From contig NZ_JAAKGB010000001.1 of assembly GCF_011039275.1 (NCBI RefSeq), positions 2,046,001-2,110,000 on the forward strand: 64,000 bases of DNA, in the 5' to 3' direction. A model generated the notes under the pieces. The model was not told the origin of the DNA. It saw only the letters and a list, made by a program, of their open reading frames with translations, and ran no database searches. The position numbers and the translations under genes are program-made. The first letter of the stretch is position 1; each line of letters begins with the position of its first letter. Shown piece by piece: positions 14,673 through 23,155 of the stretch. The stretch is from Streptococcus hyointestinalis (GTDB lineage: Bacteria; Bacillota; Bacilli; Lactobacillales; Streptococcaceae).

Positions 14673-14762
14673 GTGATATTTAACGTCACATTATTTAGTT
14701 TATGGTGTTATTTTATATCACTATAAACTATTTGTCAACTTTTTTGTGATATTTTATTTCAC
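14673..14762. promoter_or_regulatory. Divergent promoter region with three repressor operators
   Basis: Three 17-bp palindromic sites share GTGa-N9-TCAC: 14673-14689 (GTGATATTTAACGTCAC), 14705-14721 (GTGTTATTTTATATCAC) and 14746-14762 (GTGATATTTTATTTCAC). The leftward promoter is TTGACA (14733-14738), 17 bases, TAAAAT (14710-14715), so the middle operator covers its -10. The rightward repressor gene has an extended -10 (TGTTATAAT) further right. The layout resembles a lambda-type switch. Confidence 0.8.
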
Positions 14763-14820
14763 TTTTTATATACTTGAATGAAAATTAGTGTTATAATCGT
14801 AGATGAAAGGTGTTGATAAA

Positions 14821-15243
14821 ATGAATAGATTGAAAGAACTACGCAAAGAAAAAAGCTTGACACAAAAGAACCTAGCAGATGAAATGGGGGTAACGAAGAG
14901 AACTATAATAGCTTGGGAAAACGGTGAGCGTGACATTAAATCCGAAAAAGCCCAGCAACTTGCTGACTATTTTGGGGTCAGTGTGGGGTATCTGTTGGGG
15001 TATGAAAATGATAAAGAGTTAAGAACTGCTATCACAAGGGATGTTGCTCATTTAAGTCCTTCAGAGTTACTAGACTATCTTAGTAATACGGGAGCACATA
15101 AGTTATATTCTAGCACAGAGCGCAGAGATGACCTTGTAGAATCCTCAAAAGAAATAATTGATAATTTACTTTCGGAAGATTTAGAAATAGTCTATGCCAT
15201 GCTTTACAGAATTTATCATAGCGAAAGGAAAAATATAGACTGA
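14821..15243 (+). CDS. CI-like repressor (HTH_3), 140 residues
   Basis: An N-terminal Xre-type helix-turn-helix (MNRLKELRKEKSLTQKNLAD to about residue 60, ending SVGYLLGYE) is followed by about 75 residues of helical sequence. There is no S24 peptidase domain, so the repressor is not expected to be cleaved by RecA. It should need an antirepressor or helper-phage protein for release, as PICI repressors do. The ATG at 14821 has AAAGG upstream and is preferred to the ATG at 14803. Confidence 0.85.
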   Translation: MNRLKELRKEKSLTQKNLADEMGVTKRTIIAWENGERDIKSEKAQQLADYFGVSVGYLLGYENDKELRTAITRDVAHLSPSELLDYLSNTGAHKLYSSTERRDDLVESSKEIIDNLLSEDLEIVYAMLYRIYHSERKNID

Positions 15244-15314
15244 TTAATATTCCTACTAGATAAATTAAACGACAAAATAAGGGCATTCTCGTAACCCCTT
15301 AACCATGATATACC

Positions 15315-15345
15315 TTAAACCCTTTTAGCCATAGCTTGCCTGCTG
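15315..15345 (+). repeat. 31-bp direct repeat, copy 2
   Basis: The second copy lies in the integrase leader, ending about 20 bases before its ATG. It matches copy 1 (13636-13666) at 30 of 31 positions. Confidence 0.8.
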
Positions 15346-15365
15346 ATGTTTTAGAAAGGTTTATC

Positions 15366-16529
15366 ATGAATATCAAAGAATACAAAAAGAAAAACGGTGC
15401 TATCGTGTACCGTGCTAGTGTCTATCTCGGCGTTGATGCCATGACTGGCAAGAAAGCTCGTACAACGGTCACGGCTACAACTAAAAAAGCCTGCAAGGTA
15501 AAGGCTCGTGAAGCGATTAACAACTTTATCGCCAACGGCTCAACCGTAAAGAAAAAAATAGCGGTTGTGACCTATCAAGAACTGGTTGATTTATGGTGGG
15601 ATAGCTATAAAAACACCGTCAAGCCCAACACCCGCCAATCTATGAAAGGGCTGATAAGGGTTCATCTCTTGCCTGTTTTTGGTGATTATAAGGTGGATAA
15701 GCTCACTACCCCAATCATACAGCAACAAGTCAACAAATGGGCTGACAAGGCAAATAGAGGGCTTAAGGGCGCATTTGCTAACTATTCCTTGCTGCACAAC
15801 ATGAATAAGCGTATCCTAAAGTATGCCGTATCCATGCAAATCATAGGACACAACCCCGCTAATGATGTTATCGTCCCACGTAAGCAGCAGCAAGAAAAGA
15901 CCAAAATCAAGTACCTAGACAACAAAGAACTGAAACAGTTCCTTGACTATCTGGACACGCTCGACCTATCCAATTATCAAAACCTCTTTGATGTCGTCCT
16001 GTACAAGCTATTGTTAGCCACTGGTTGCCGTATCGGTGAAGCGCTCGCCCTTGAGTGGTCTGATATTGACCTAGAAAACGGTATTATCAGCATTACCAAA
16101 ACGCTCAACCGTCAGCAAGAGGTCAACTCACCCAAATCTAAAGCGGGATACCGTGACATTCCCATAGACAAGGCGACCTTGCTCATGCTGAAACAGTATA
16201 AAAAACGTCAGCAAGTGCAATCTTGGCAACTAGGACGCTCTGAAACCGTGGTGTTCTCTGTCTTTACCGAAAAGTACGCCTATGCATCCAAACTTAGAAA
16301 GCGCCTTGACAAGCATTTTAAGGCTGCTGGAGTAACCAACGTATGCTTTCACGGTTTTCGTCACACGCACACAACCATGATGTTATACGCCAACACCAGC
16401 CCCAAAGATGTACAGTACAGACTAGGGCACGCTAATCTTATGATGACAGAAAACACCTACTGGCACACAAACAAAGACAACGCTAAAAAAGCTGTCTCAA
16501 ATTATGAAACAGCCATCAATAATCTGTAA
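15366..16529 (+). CDS. int: Tyrosine recombinase (integrase)
   Basis: The 387-residue protein has an N-terminal arm-binding domain (about 1-55, AP2-like with GAIVYRASVYLG), a core-binding domain (about 60-160) and a catalytic domain. Catalytic residues are visible: Arg in ATGCRIGEALAL, H-x-x-R in HGFRHTHTTMML, His in RLGHANL and the nucleophile Tyr in ENTYWHTNKD. The start is the ATG at 15366 behind AAAGG. A TTG at 15336 would fall inside the 31-bp repeat. It lies at the element's right end, next to the arm and core repeats, and faces the boundary. It integrates and, with an excisionase, excises the element. Confidence 0.93.
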   Translation: MNIKEYKKKNGAIVYRASVYLGVDAMTGKKARTTVTATTKKACKVKAREAINNFIANGSTVKKKIAVVTYQELVDLWWDSYKNTVKPNTRQSMKGLIRVHLLPVFGDYKVDKLTTPIIQQQVNKWADKANRGLKGAFANYSLLHNMNKRILKYAVSMQIIGHNPANDVIVPRKQQQEKTKIKYLDNKELKQFLDYLDTLDLSNYQNLFDVVLYKLLLATGCRIGEALALEWSDIDLENGIISITKTLNRQQEVNSPKSKAGYRDIPIDKATLLMLKQYKKRQQVQSWQLGRSETVVFSVFTEKYAYASKLRKRLDKHFKAAGVTNVCFHGFRHTHTTMMLYANTSPKDVQYRLGHANLMMTENTYWHTNKDNAKKAVSNYETAINNL

Positions 16530-16530
16530 A

Positions 16531-16554
16531 GGGTAGTTAAAAGGGTAACTAAAC
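16531..16554. repeat. Right arm-type integrase repeats
   Basis: GGGTAGTTAAAA and GGGTAACTAAAC stand in tandem immediately after the integrase stop, matching the left pair (5766-5789) at 20 of 24 positions and in the same orientation. Confidence 0.6.
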
Positions 16555-16591
16555 AGAAAAAAGCACTTTAGAAAACAGCTCTAAAGTGCTT
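16555..16591 (-). terminator. Perfect 12-bp stem near right end
   Basis: AAGCACTTTAGA (16561-16572) pairs with TCTAAAGTGCTT (16580-16591). The T run is on the minus strand, so it would stop leftward transcription entering the element from the native rnpA promoter. It may also cap the integrase transcript. Confidence 0.65.
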
Positions 16592-16630
16592 CATATCAAG
16601 GTTTTACACCTCGTCAACCTATAAAAATAT

Positions 16631-16644
16631 TATTTCTTTTCATT
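16631..16644. other. Right attachment core (attR candidate)
   Basis: Second copy of TATTTCTTTTCATT. It overlaps a minus-strand extended -10 promoter whose original target must have been rnpA. Confidence 0.65.
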
Positions 16645-16650
16645 ATAGCA
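16642..16650 (-). promoter_or_regulatory. Displaced native promoter of rnpA-yidC-khpB
   Basis: Minus-strand TGCTATAAT (extended -10) lies at the right boundary and reads toward the element. If the core repeats are joined as in an empty site, this -10 falls about 40 bases upstream of the rnpA start codon. In the present arrangement it reads antisense to the integrase and meets the stem at 16561-16591. Confidence 0.55.
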
Positions 16651-16702
16651 TATTTTTCCCATTAAAACAGCCCCGCTGGCGCTTTTCTCATGATAAACTC
16701 AT

Positions 16703-16727
16703 AAAAACCAGACAAAGTCTGGTTTTA
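16703..16727 (-). terminator. Terminator of the EEP gene pair
   Basis: AAAACCAGAC (16704-16713) and GTCTGGTTTT (16717-16726) form a 10-bp stem overlapping the stop codon, with a T-rich end on the minus strand. Confidence 0.75.
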
Positions 16728-17537
16728 ATCTTCTAAACTAATATCAACCGCAAGTCCGTAGTGGTCACTCACAATCGGCGAATGCCCGCCGTCAAAAGAT
16801 ACGTAGGAAGTATTGACCGTGACGTCACGGCTGACAAAGACATGATCCATCATAAGCTCACGCTCATTGCCATCACTCAGCGTCTCAAGCACTGTAAAGT
16901 CTCCTCTACTGTCAGCTGCGATGGCGTGGCAGTCTTGCAAATGCAGAGGACTATTGATGACGAGCTGGTAGCCCTTACTATGCGTAGCTGCATTGAAATT
17001 TCCTAAAAGAATATAGGGCTTTGGTTTTTGAGCTAGGGCTTTTTCTAGGCGGTGCCACTCTTCCTCAAAGCCTGTACCTTCTTGGGATAAGTGAACATTG
17101 ACAAAGGTGATGGTCTTGTTTTCGATAGTCGTTGTAGCAATCAGCACACGTCTGGTGTTGTAGTCATACTCATCGTCTCGGTTTGAAACGAGCAAATCCT
17201 GCGCTTCAAAAGGTGTCTTTGATAAAATGGCGACCCCTTCATTATACTCATCATAGCTGATATGATTGTAGACCCAAGACCAGTAGTAAGTCCTGCCGTG
17301 TTTTTTGAGGTAATTGACCAAGTACAAAGCGTAGTTGTCCTCATGCACTTTTGGAAAGTCAGACAGCGCTGTAAAGTGGTCTAAGTCACTAGCAACAGCC
17401 GTTTCGAGACGTTGGTTAATCTCCTGTAAACAGATAATGTCGTAGTCCACCTCTAGGATGTGCTCTGCTAAGTCAAACAAACGCTTTAGAGGGAGATTTT
17501 CCCTAAACGAATGAGCATTCAAGGTCAAACATTTCAT
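16725..17537 (-). CDS. EEP-fold hydrolase (copy 1, altered catalytic Asp)
   Basis: A member of the endonuclease/exonuclease/phosphatase family, 270 residues. Motifs are CLTLNAHSF at the start, DIICLQEINQ (metal-binding Glu), FVNVHLSQE and SDHYGLAVD (terminal Asp-His). The usual GDxN motif reads GNFN here (ILLGNFNAATHS, about residue 177), so the catalytic Asp is Asn. The neighbour copy keeps GDFN. No signal peptide, so cytoplasmic. Substrate unknown. The change could abolish or alter catalysis. Confidence 0.85.
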   Translation of the reverse strand: MKCLTLNAHSFRENLPLKRLFDLAEHILEVDYDIICLQEINQRLETAVASDLDHFTALSDFPKVHEDNYALYLVNYLKKHGRTYYWSWVYNHISYDEYNEGVAILSKTPFEAQDLLVSNRDDEYDYNTRRVLIATTTIENKTITFVNVHLSQEGTGFEEEWHRLEKALAQKPKPYILLGNFNAATHSKGYQLVINSPLHLQDCHAIAADSRGDFTVLETLSDGNERELMMDHVFVSRDVTVNTSYVSFDGGHSPIVSDHYGLAVDISLED

Positions 17538-17549
17538 ATTGAGCTCCTT

Positions 17550-18359
17550 CTACCAGCTGGCGCTAACACCAAAATGGTCACTAAGAACTGGAGAGTTTTC
17601 CCCATCAAAGACGACTTGCGAGCGTTTGATAGAGACATCTAAGTTGGTAAAGATATAATCCACTTTCAGGTCGTGTTCATTGCCTTCCCAGCCATCAATA
17701 TTGGCTTCGATAGTATGACTGCCTGAGGTTTCTTTGGCTACGGCATGGCTATCTTTCAAACCAAGCTTACTATCAAGTATCATTTGATAGCCCTCGTGTC
17801 CGTAAGGGTTGTTAAAATCTCCCATAATGATAACGGGCAAGTCTTTAGCTAGTAAAGCGTCTTCTAATTTTGCCCATTCGCCTTGGAAGCCCTTGTCCCA
17901 CCATGATAGGTGAACGCTGAGCGCTAAAACAGGCTTTTGATTAAGCTCAGTCTTGACCGCCAAGGCTCTGCGGGTATGGTAGTCCGTCTCCTTATCCACA
18001 TCCGATACCAAAATGTCAAAGGCTTCAATCGGCTCCTTAGACAAAATCGCAACACCTTCGTGGTACTTGTCATAGCCGATATGATTATAAGCCCAAGACC
18101 AATAGTAGGTTTTCCCCTTGTCTAACAGCGCTAAAACGAGTAGTAAAGCGTAGTTGTCCACATGAATAGCCGGTGAGCTGTCAAGTCCTTGATAGTTAGG
18201 CACTTTCGTTGCGACTTGACTGGTCATTTCTTGATTGATTTCTTGCAAGCAAATGAGGTCATAGTCGTTTGCTAGGATATCATCTGTCAGCTTTGCTAAT
18301 TTATCTAGGGGATTGTCTTCCATCCAAGAATGCGTATTGAGAGTTAGAACTTTTGTCAT
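17550..18359 (-). CDS. EEP-fold hydrolase (copy 2)
   Basis: A 269-residue paralogue of the next gene, about half identical by eye. All expected motifs are present: LTLNTHSW, LICLQEINQ, SVHLSWWDKG, IIMGDFNNPYG and SDHFGVSASW. The family includes DNA repair nucleases, nucleotide and phospholipid phosphatases. The substrate is not evident. It is the first gene of the pair, with 12 bases between them. Confidence 0.87.
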   Translation of the reverse strand: MTKVLTLNTHSWMEDNPLDKLAKLTDDILANDYDLICLQEINQEMTSQVATKVPNYQGLDSSPAIHVDNYALLLVLALLDKGKTYYWSWAYNHIGYDKYHEGVAILSKEPIEAFDILVSDVDKETDYHTRRALAVKTELNQKPVLALSVHLSWWDKGFQGEWAKLEDALLAKDLPVIIMGDFNNPYGHEGYQMILDSKLGLKDSHAVAKETSGSHTIEANIDGWEGNEHDLKVDYIFTNLDVSIKRSQVVFDGENSPVLSDHFGVSASW

Positions 18360-18419
18360 GTCATGTCCTCGCTAATTTATTTACCTTTTATTCTACACCA
18401 TTAGAGGCCTATCGTCACT

Positions 18420-18461
18420 TAAAAATAGAAAGAAGAGCCTAGAACAAACTGCTCCAGACTC
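18420..18461 (-). terminator. Weak terminator after ptsG
   Basis: GAGCCTAGAAC (18435-18445) pairs imperfectly with the stretch ending GACTC at 18461. An A-rich stretch on the plus strand gives a T-rich tail on the minus strand. Confidence 0.4.
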
Positions 18462-18484
18462 GACATTCATTATACACTTGATGA

Positions 18485-20668
18485 TTAGAGCTCAACGGTT
18501 GCGACTGGTGTTTTCGCTGCTTGTTTACCTTCTTTATCGAGTGTCACGCTCTTAATTTCAGCAGTGTTTGTAAAGGCAACGATGATTGTTGTTTCACGTC
18601 CTGCTGCTTTGATGGCGTCAAGGTCAGCCACAAGGAGCAAGTCACCTGCTTCAACACGTTGTCCGTCTGATACTTTAGCAGAGAATGGCGCACCATTTAG
18701 CGCAACGGTATCAAGACCAACGTGTACAAGCACTTCAAGACCATTGTCTGTGAGTAAGCCAAGAGCATGTTTTGTTGGGAAGACGCTAGTGACAAGTCCA
18801 GAAACTGGTGCGTAGACATTGCCATTTTCAGGCTCAACAGCAAAACCATCACCCATCATTTTTTGTGAGAAGACTGGGTCTTTGACAGCTGTGATAGGGA
18901 TAACCTCACCATCTGATACAGAGACAACAGTATCTTTCACACCTTTGAATTGGCTAGCTTCAGGAGATTTGTCCTCAACCTTTTCAAGGTCAATCGTTGG
19001 GATGTCAACACCTGAGTCAAGAAGGTCTTGGATATCAGATTTCAAAACGTCAGCTTTTGGTCCATAAACCGCTTGGACACCTGAACCTTTGATGATAAGT
19101 CCCATAGCACCTGCACGTTTCCATGCGTCCTCGCTACCGACTTTTTCAACATCATTAACCGTTACACGAAGACGTGTCATACATGCGTCAACGTCAGCGA
19201 TGTTTCCTTTACCACCAAGAAGGTTGATAATAGTGACAACTTGTGAGTTAACAGGAACGTCAACACCAGCAGTGGCAGTGTCAGTTGTAACGTCAGAATC
19301 GTCGTAGTTACCGTTACGTCCTGATGTTGCAAGGTTGAATTTCTTAATCATGAAGTTAGAGATGAAGTACATGATAACACCAAAGAGGACTGTTACCCAA
19401 ATGAAGTTCAAGACATCTCCTAACAAACCAGCTTTAATCGCCATTGGCACACGAGTCAAGAACTCGATATTACCAAATGAGTGAACACGCAAGTGAACGA
19501 GATCCGCCATAGCAAAGGCACAACCTTGAACAACGGCGTAAACAAGATAAAGTGGAAGCGCTGCAAACATGAACATGTACTCGATAGGTTCAGTTACCCC
19601 TGTCAAGAATGTTGCTACCGCAGCAGAGAGGAACATAGATTTGTATTTACGTTTTTTGTCGTCATCAACATTGCGGTACATAGCAAGGGTAAGTCCCATA
19701 AGGATACCAGAAGCACCGATCATTTGACCGACTTTGAAACGAGCTGGAGTGACAGTATGTAAAAGATCATTGTAAGCTGCAGTGTTTCCTGAACCTTTAA
19801 GGTTGATAAGGTCAGTTACCCAAGCAAGCCACAATGGGTCTTGACCGAGCACTTGTGTCCCTTTTGCAGCTCCTGTTAGGACGGTGTAAGTACCACCCAA
19901 CTGCGTATAGTTCATTGGGATTGTCAACATGTGGTGCAATCCAAATGGAAGAAGCAAACGCTCTAGCGTACCATATAGGAATGGTGCCAAGAATGGTGCT
20001 GTATCTTGTGAGCTTGCAATCCACATACCAAAGCCGTTGATACCAGCTTGGATAAGTGGCCAAACGATAGCAAGAACAAGCGCTACGATTGTAGAACGTA
20101 GGATAACAACGAATGGAACGAAACGTTTCCCATTGAAGAATGAGAGAGCGTCTGGAAGTTTACGGAAGTTGTAGTATTTGTTGTAAGCTGTCGCACCAAC
20201 AAAACCAGAGATGATACCAACAAAGACACCCATGTTAAGCGCTGGTTGACCAAGCACGTTGATGAAGTAGTCTGAGACGTGCATTGCTTGACCAAAGACA
20301 TTGTGGACAGTACCTTTACCTGAAGCGATTTGGTCAACGCTAACACCGTAGAAGTGACCTGTAATCAAGTTAATCAAGATAAAGGCAATACCTGCGGCAA
20401 AAGCACCACCTGAGCGCTCTTTTGCCCAGCTACCACCGATAGCTAGTGCAAATAAGATGTGCAAGTTGTTGATAATCCCCCAACCGATTTGGGCAATGAT
20501 GTTACCAACTGTTGCAAGAATTTGTGAGTTAGCATTGATAAGCGGTAGTGAGTTACCGATACTAACCATCAAACCAGCCGCTGGCATAACGGCGATAACG
20601 ACCATTAAGGCTTTACCAAATTTTTGCCAGAATTCAAAGCTGGTCAAATTTTTGAACAACTGTTTCAT
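18485..20668 (-). CDS. ptsG: PTS glucose/maltose-type transporter EIICBA
   Basis: A 727-residue membrane permease of the phosphotransferase system. The EIIC domain (about 1-430) has about ten membrane segments and the motif VTEPIEYMF. The EIIB domain (about 475-550) has the phosphorylated Cys in DACMTRLRVTV. The C-terminal EIIA domain (about 590-727) has the active His in VLVHVGLDTVALNG. Domain order and EIIC sequence match the glucose family. A perfect cre site downstream of the promoter shows CcpA control. Confidence 0.88.
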   Translation of the reverse strand: MKQLFKNLTSFEFWQKFGKALMVVIAVMPAAGLMVSIGNSLPLINANSQILATVGNIIAQIGWGIINNLHILFALAIGGSWAKERSGGAFAAGIAFILINLITGHFYGVSVDQIASGKGTVHNVFGQAMHVSDYFINVLGQPALNMGVFVGIISGFVGATAYNKYYNFRKLPDALSFFNGKRFVPFVVILRSTIVALVLAIVWPLIQAGINGFGMWIASSQDTAPFLAPFLYGTLERLLLPFGLHHMLTIPMNYTQLGGTYTVLTGAAKGTQVLGQDPLWLAWVTDLINLKGSGNTAAYNDLLHTVTPARFKVGQMIGASGILMGLTLAMYRNVDDDKKRKYKSMFLSAAVATFLTGVTEPIEYMFMFAALPLYLVYAVVQGCAFAMADLVHLRVHSFGNIEFLTRVPMAIKAGLLGDVLNFIWVTVLFGVIMYFISNFMIKKFNLATSGRNGNYDDSDVTTDTATAGVDVPVNSQVVTIINLLGGKGNIADVDACMTRLRVTVNDVEKVGSEDAWKRAGAMGLIIKGSGVQAVYGPKADVLKSDIQDLLDSGVDIPTIDLEKVEDKSPEASQFKGVKDTVVSVSDGEVIPITAVKDPVFSQKMMGDGFAVEPENGNVYAPVSGLVTSVFPTKHALGLLTDNGLEVLVHVGLDTVALNGAPFSAKVSDGQRVEAGDLLLVADLDAIKAAGRETTIIVAFTNTAEIKSVTLDKEGKQAAKTPVATVEL

Positions 20669-20707
20669 AATAGAACTCCTTTTCGGGTTGCGTCTAGTTT
20701 ATTGTTG

Positions 20708-20722
20708 TGCAACCGTTTGCAT
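20708..20722 (-). promoter_or_regulatory. cre site (CcpA operator) of ptsG
   Basis: ATGCAAACGGTTGCA on the minus strand fits the consensus WTGNAANCGNWNNCA at every position. It lies about 5-20 bases past the predicted transcription start, where a bound CcpA would block elongation. Confidence 0.8.
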
Positions 20723-20733
20723 TTCTTGATACT

Positions 20734-20761
20734 ATTTTACCACATTTTTGTAATTTGTAAA
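20734..20761 (-). promoter_or_regulatory. ptsG promoter
   Basis: Minus-strand TTTACA, 16-base spacer and TAAAAT (20734-20739), with TGG before the -10 as an extended element. Confidence 0.6.
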
Positions 20762-20822
20762 CCTTTTCGAGGTAAAAAATTGTTATTTTTTAAATTTTTT
20801 GACTTGTAATGGATTTTATAAC

Positions 20823-20850
20823 ATCAAAAAAAGCCCTTTTTAAGGGCTAA
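20823..20850 (-). terminator. rsmE terminator
   Basis: AGCCCTT and AAGGGCT form a stem followed by seven T on the minus strand, just past the rsmE stop. Confidence 0.85.
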
Positions 20851-20857
20851 ATAAACA

Positions 20858-21601
20858 TTAACGATTGAGTTCTAAAGCGTAGCTGATAGCAGATAGAGCA
20901 TACAGTGGAGCCGTTTCCGTACGCAGAATACGAGGTCCTAAGCCAACCAGCAAACCACCTACTTTTTGGTAAGCTGCTATCTCATCAGGAGAAATGCCGC
21001 CTTCTGGACCAAAAATCAAAAGAACCTTACTATTTGCTTCTAATTGTTGGAGAGCGTTCGCAAATGCCGAGTGCTCTCCTGCCTTTGCAGACTCCTCATA
21101 AGCCACCAAAATAAGGTCAAATTGTGCAAGTTCTTGCATAAAATTGTCCTTAGTTGCAAAGAATTGCACACTAGGAAGGTGATTGCGTTTGCTCTGCTCA
21201 GCGGCTCCTTGAACAATTTTCTCAAGCTTCTCCTGACGTTTGGTGAGTTTTTTCTTGTCCCATTTGACCACTGACCAGTCTGCTGGATATGCCCAGAGGC
21301 TTGCCATGCCGAGCTCTGTCCCTTTTTGAGCGACTAAGTCCAGCTTATCGCCCTTTGGAAAGCCCATAGCAATAGTGACCTCAACAGGCAGCTCAGCATT
21401 TTCATCTAAATCCTTGACCAGCTCAAACTGGTGTCGCTCGCTATCGACCACCCTAGCTAGGCGCTTGATACCATCTTCAAAGACCAAAACGACCTCATCA
21501 TCTGTGCTAAGACGCATGACAGCAAACATGTGTTTGAGCGTTTCCTTGTCTGTGATGGTGATGGGATTTTCTAGCTTCTGCTTGATAAAATACTGCTGCA
21601 T
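20858..21601 (-). CDS. rsmE: 16S rRNA m3U1498 methyltransferase RsmE
   Basis: RsmE is a SPOUT-class methyltransferase that methylates U1498 of 16S rRNA with S-adenosylmethionine. The 247-residue protein has an N-terminal PUA-like domain (about 1-70) and a knotted C-terminal domain with LIFGPEGGISPDE and LGPRILRTETAPL, which form the cofactor pocket. The start is the ATG at 21601 with GGAGGGTAGC upstream. A longer frame back to 21685 overlaps prmA and is rejected. It follows prmA by two bases. Confidence 0.93.
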   Translation of the reverse strand: MQQYFIKQKLENPITITDKETLKHMFAVMRLSTDDEVVLVFEDGIKRLARVVDSERHQFELVKDLDENAELPVEVTIAMGFPKGDKLDLVAQKGTELGMASLWAYPADWSVVKWDKKKLTKRQEKLEKIVQGAAEQSKRNHLPSVQFFATKDNFMQELAQFDLILVAYEESAKAGEHSAFANALQQLEANSKVLLIFGPEGGISPDEIAAYQKVGGLLVGLGPRILRTETAPLYALSAISYALELNR

Positions 21602-21602
21602 G

Positions 21603-22556
21603 CTACCCTCCGATAACGCCAGAGATGTCGTCAGTTTTCTTAAAAACAAGCGCATTCCACTCGCCTTGGATGAGGTGGGTTTCAAGGAAAAAGCCAGCTT
21701 CTTGCGTTGCGGCTACAACCATCTCCAGCTTATCAGCGATAATCCCTGACATAATCAAATACCCTTCATCCTTGACCAAGCGATAAGCGTCCTCCACAAG
21801 ATTAACCAAAATATCAGCTAGGATATTAGCGACAATGACATCAGCCTCTTGTGTAATACCATTTAAAAGGTCGTTTGCTGAGACGTGGATATTGTCTGTA
21901 TTGCTGTTGAGGTCGATATTTTCCTGCGCAACACGCACAGCAACTTCATCAAGGTCATAGGCGTAAATCTCCTTGGCACCTAAAAGCGAGCTCGCAATCG
22001 AGAGCACGCCAGAGCCTGTCCCCACATCAAGCACCGTCTCACCTCCACGCAGAACCTGTGACAGCGCAAAAAGACTCATCTTTGTCGTCGGGTGCGTCCC
22101 TGTCCCAAACGCCATACCAGGGTCAAGGCGAATGACCTTCTCACCTGCAGTCGGCTCATAGTCTGTCCAGCTCGGTACAATGGTCAAATCGTGTGTGATA
22201 CGAGTCGGCTCATAGTATTTCTTCCAATTCTCCGCCCAGTCCTCCTCATCCAAGGTCTGACTACTGAGCATAGCAGAACTTGCTAAGAGCCCCATTCTCT
22301 CAAGCTCAGCTAAGCGTTCTTGTAACTGAGAGGTGACTTCTGCTAAATCGAGGGTATCTGGGTAGTAAGCCGTGATAGCAATGGTTTCATTTTGCTCCAC
22401 TTCTGGGAAAATCTCGCCGTAGCGGTCTTCTTGCCCCACATAGTCTGCGCTATCAGCGATAGCAACCCCTTGACTCCCTAGCTCAATCAAGAGATTTGAG
22501 ACCAGCTCTTCTGCCTCACGGCTTACCCTAATCGTCACTTCTTGCCATGTTTCCAT
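21603..22556 (-). CDS. prmA: Ribosomal protein L11 methyltransferase PrmA
   Basis: PrmA trimethylates ribosomal protein L11. The 317-residue protein has an N-terminal substrate-binding domain and a Rossmann-type methyltransferase domain with the cofactor motif [15 protein letters not shown] (about residues 175-189) and the substrate motif [11 protein letters not shown]. Length is normal. It is followed directly by rsmE, a common pairing in Firmicutes. Confidence 0.94.
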   Translation of the reverse strand: METWQEVTIRVSREAEELVSNLLIELGSQGVAIADSADYVGQEDRYGEIFPEVEQNETIAITAYYPDTLDLAEVTSQLQERLAELERMGLLASSAMLSSQTLDEEDWAENWKKYYEPTRITHDLTIVPSWTDYEPTAGEKVIRLDPGMAFGTGTHPTTKMSLFALSQVLRGGETVLDVGTGSGVLSIASSLLGAKEIYAYDLDEVAVRVAQENIDLNSNTDNIHVSANDLLNGITQEADVIVANILADILVNLVEDAYRLVKDEGYLIMSGIIADKLEMVVAATQEAGFFLETHLIQGEWNALVFKKTDDISGVIGG

Positions 22557-22575
22557 CTCTATCTACTCCTTTACT

Positions 22576-23046
22576 CTAATATCTCGGATAAGGATAAAAG
22601 TCGGTCTCATCAAGAGCGTTTTTGCCCTCCTCAAAAGCCGCTTCATCCCATGTCATGGTAAACTCTTCCTGACTCTCATCCTCTAGAAAATCTAAAATAC
22701 CATCCAGCCCTTGGTCAGCTGTTTCTTGTAAAAATGCCGCAAAGTAAGCCAAAAATTCCCTAGAATAGCCTTTTTTAGGCAAAAAAGGAAGAGCCACCAG
22801 ATAATCAGACGCTTCAAAGCGAGACTTGCTCGGGTCATAAAAGATAACAAACTCCTCTAGAGCAATATCGCCATCCAAAACCTCGCCATCAGCTGTCATG
22901 GTCGCAATCTTTTCGGTATTTGCCGCATCAAGGATAAAACTCAACTCCACTGCGTGGTTGCGCTTATCCCAGTTCAGCTCATAATCGTAAGAAAACCCCT
23001 TATCCAACTCTTCTTCTAACACTGATAAAAAGCCATATTTAGCCAT
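22576..23046 (-). CDS. DUF3013 family protein
   Basis: The 156-residue protein begins MAKYGFLSVLEEELDKGFSY and is acidic and soluble. It fits a streptococcal and lactococcal family of unknown function (DUF3013), usually next to prmA. The start at 23046 has GAGGACAACA upstream. The longer frame to 23088 lacks a ribosome site. It precedes prmA by 19 bases and is likely in the same operon. Confidence 0.75.
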   Translation of the reverse strand: MAKYGFLSVLEEELDKGFSYDYELNWDKRNHAVELSFILDAANTEKIATMTADGEVLDGDIALEEFVIFYDPSKSRFEASDYLVALPFLPKKGYSREFLAYFAAFLQETADQGLDGILDFLEDESQEEFTMTWDEAAFEEGKNALDETDFYPYPRY

Positions 23047-23155
23047 TGTTGTCCTCAATTCCTTCGTTCTTAACTCTAATTCTACCACAGTTTTTGTTAT
23101 AATAGAATATAGAAAGGTCTTTAGTGACTTTTACAAACGCAAAGGACAATAACGT

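Larger units (their letters stand above)
5648..16644. mobile_element. PICI-like integrated element (about 11 kb)
   Basis: The segment is bounded by a 14-bp direct repeat, with the integrase at the right end facing the boundary. Its genes are a tyrosine integrase, a CI-like repressor, Cro-like HTH, two Rha-type regulators, a ribbon-helix-helix protein, an excisionase-like HTH, a RepA_N-type initiator with iterons, a DnaC-like loader and an ArpU-like regulator. There are also several small unknown genes. There are no phage structural, lysis or terminase genes and no relaxase or coupling protein. This matches phage-inducible chromosomal islands better than a prophage or a conjugative element. 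Alternatives are a decayed prophage or a mobilizable element that uses another's transfer machinery. It sits between rnpA and the EEP hydrolase genes. Confidence 0.75.

Noticed and set aside
5648..16644. Complete prophage or conjugative element
   Set aside because: No capsid, tail, lysis, terminase, relaxase or coupling protein genes are visible in the whole interval.
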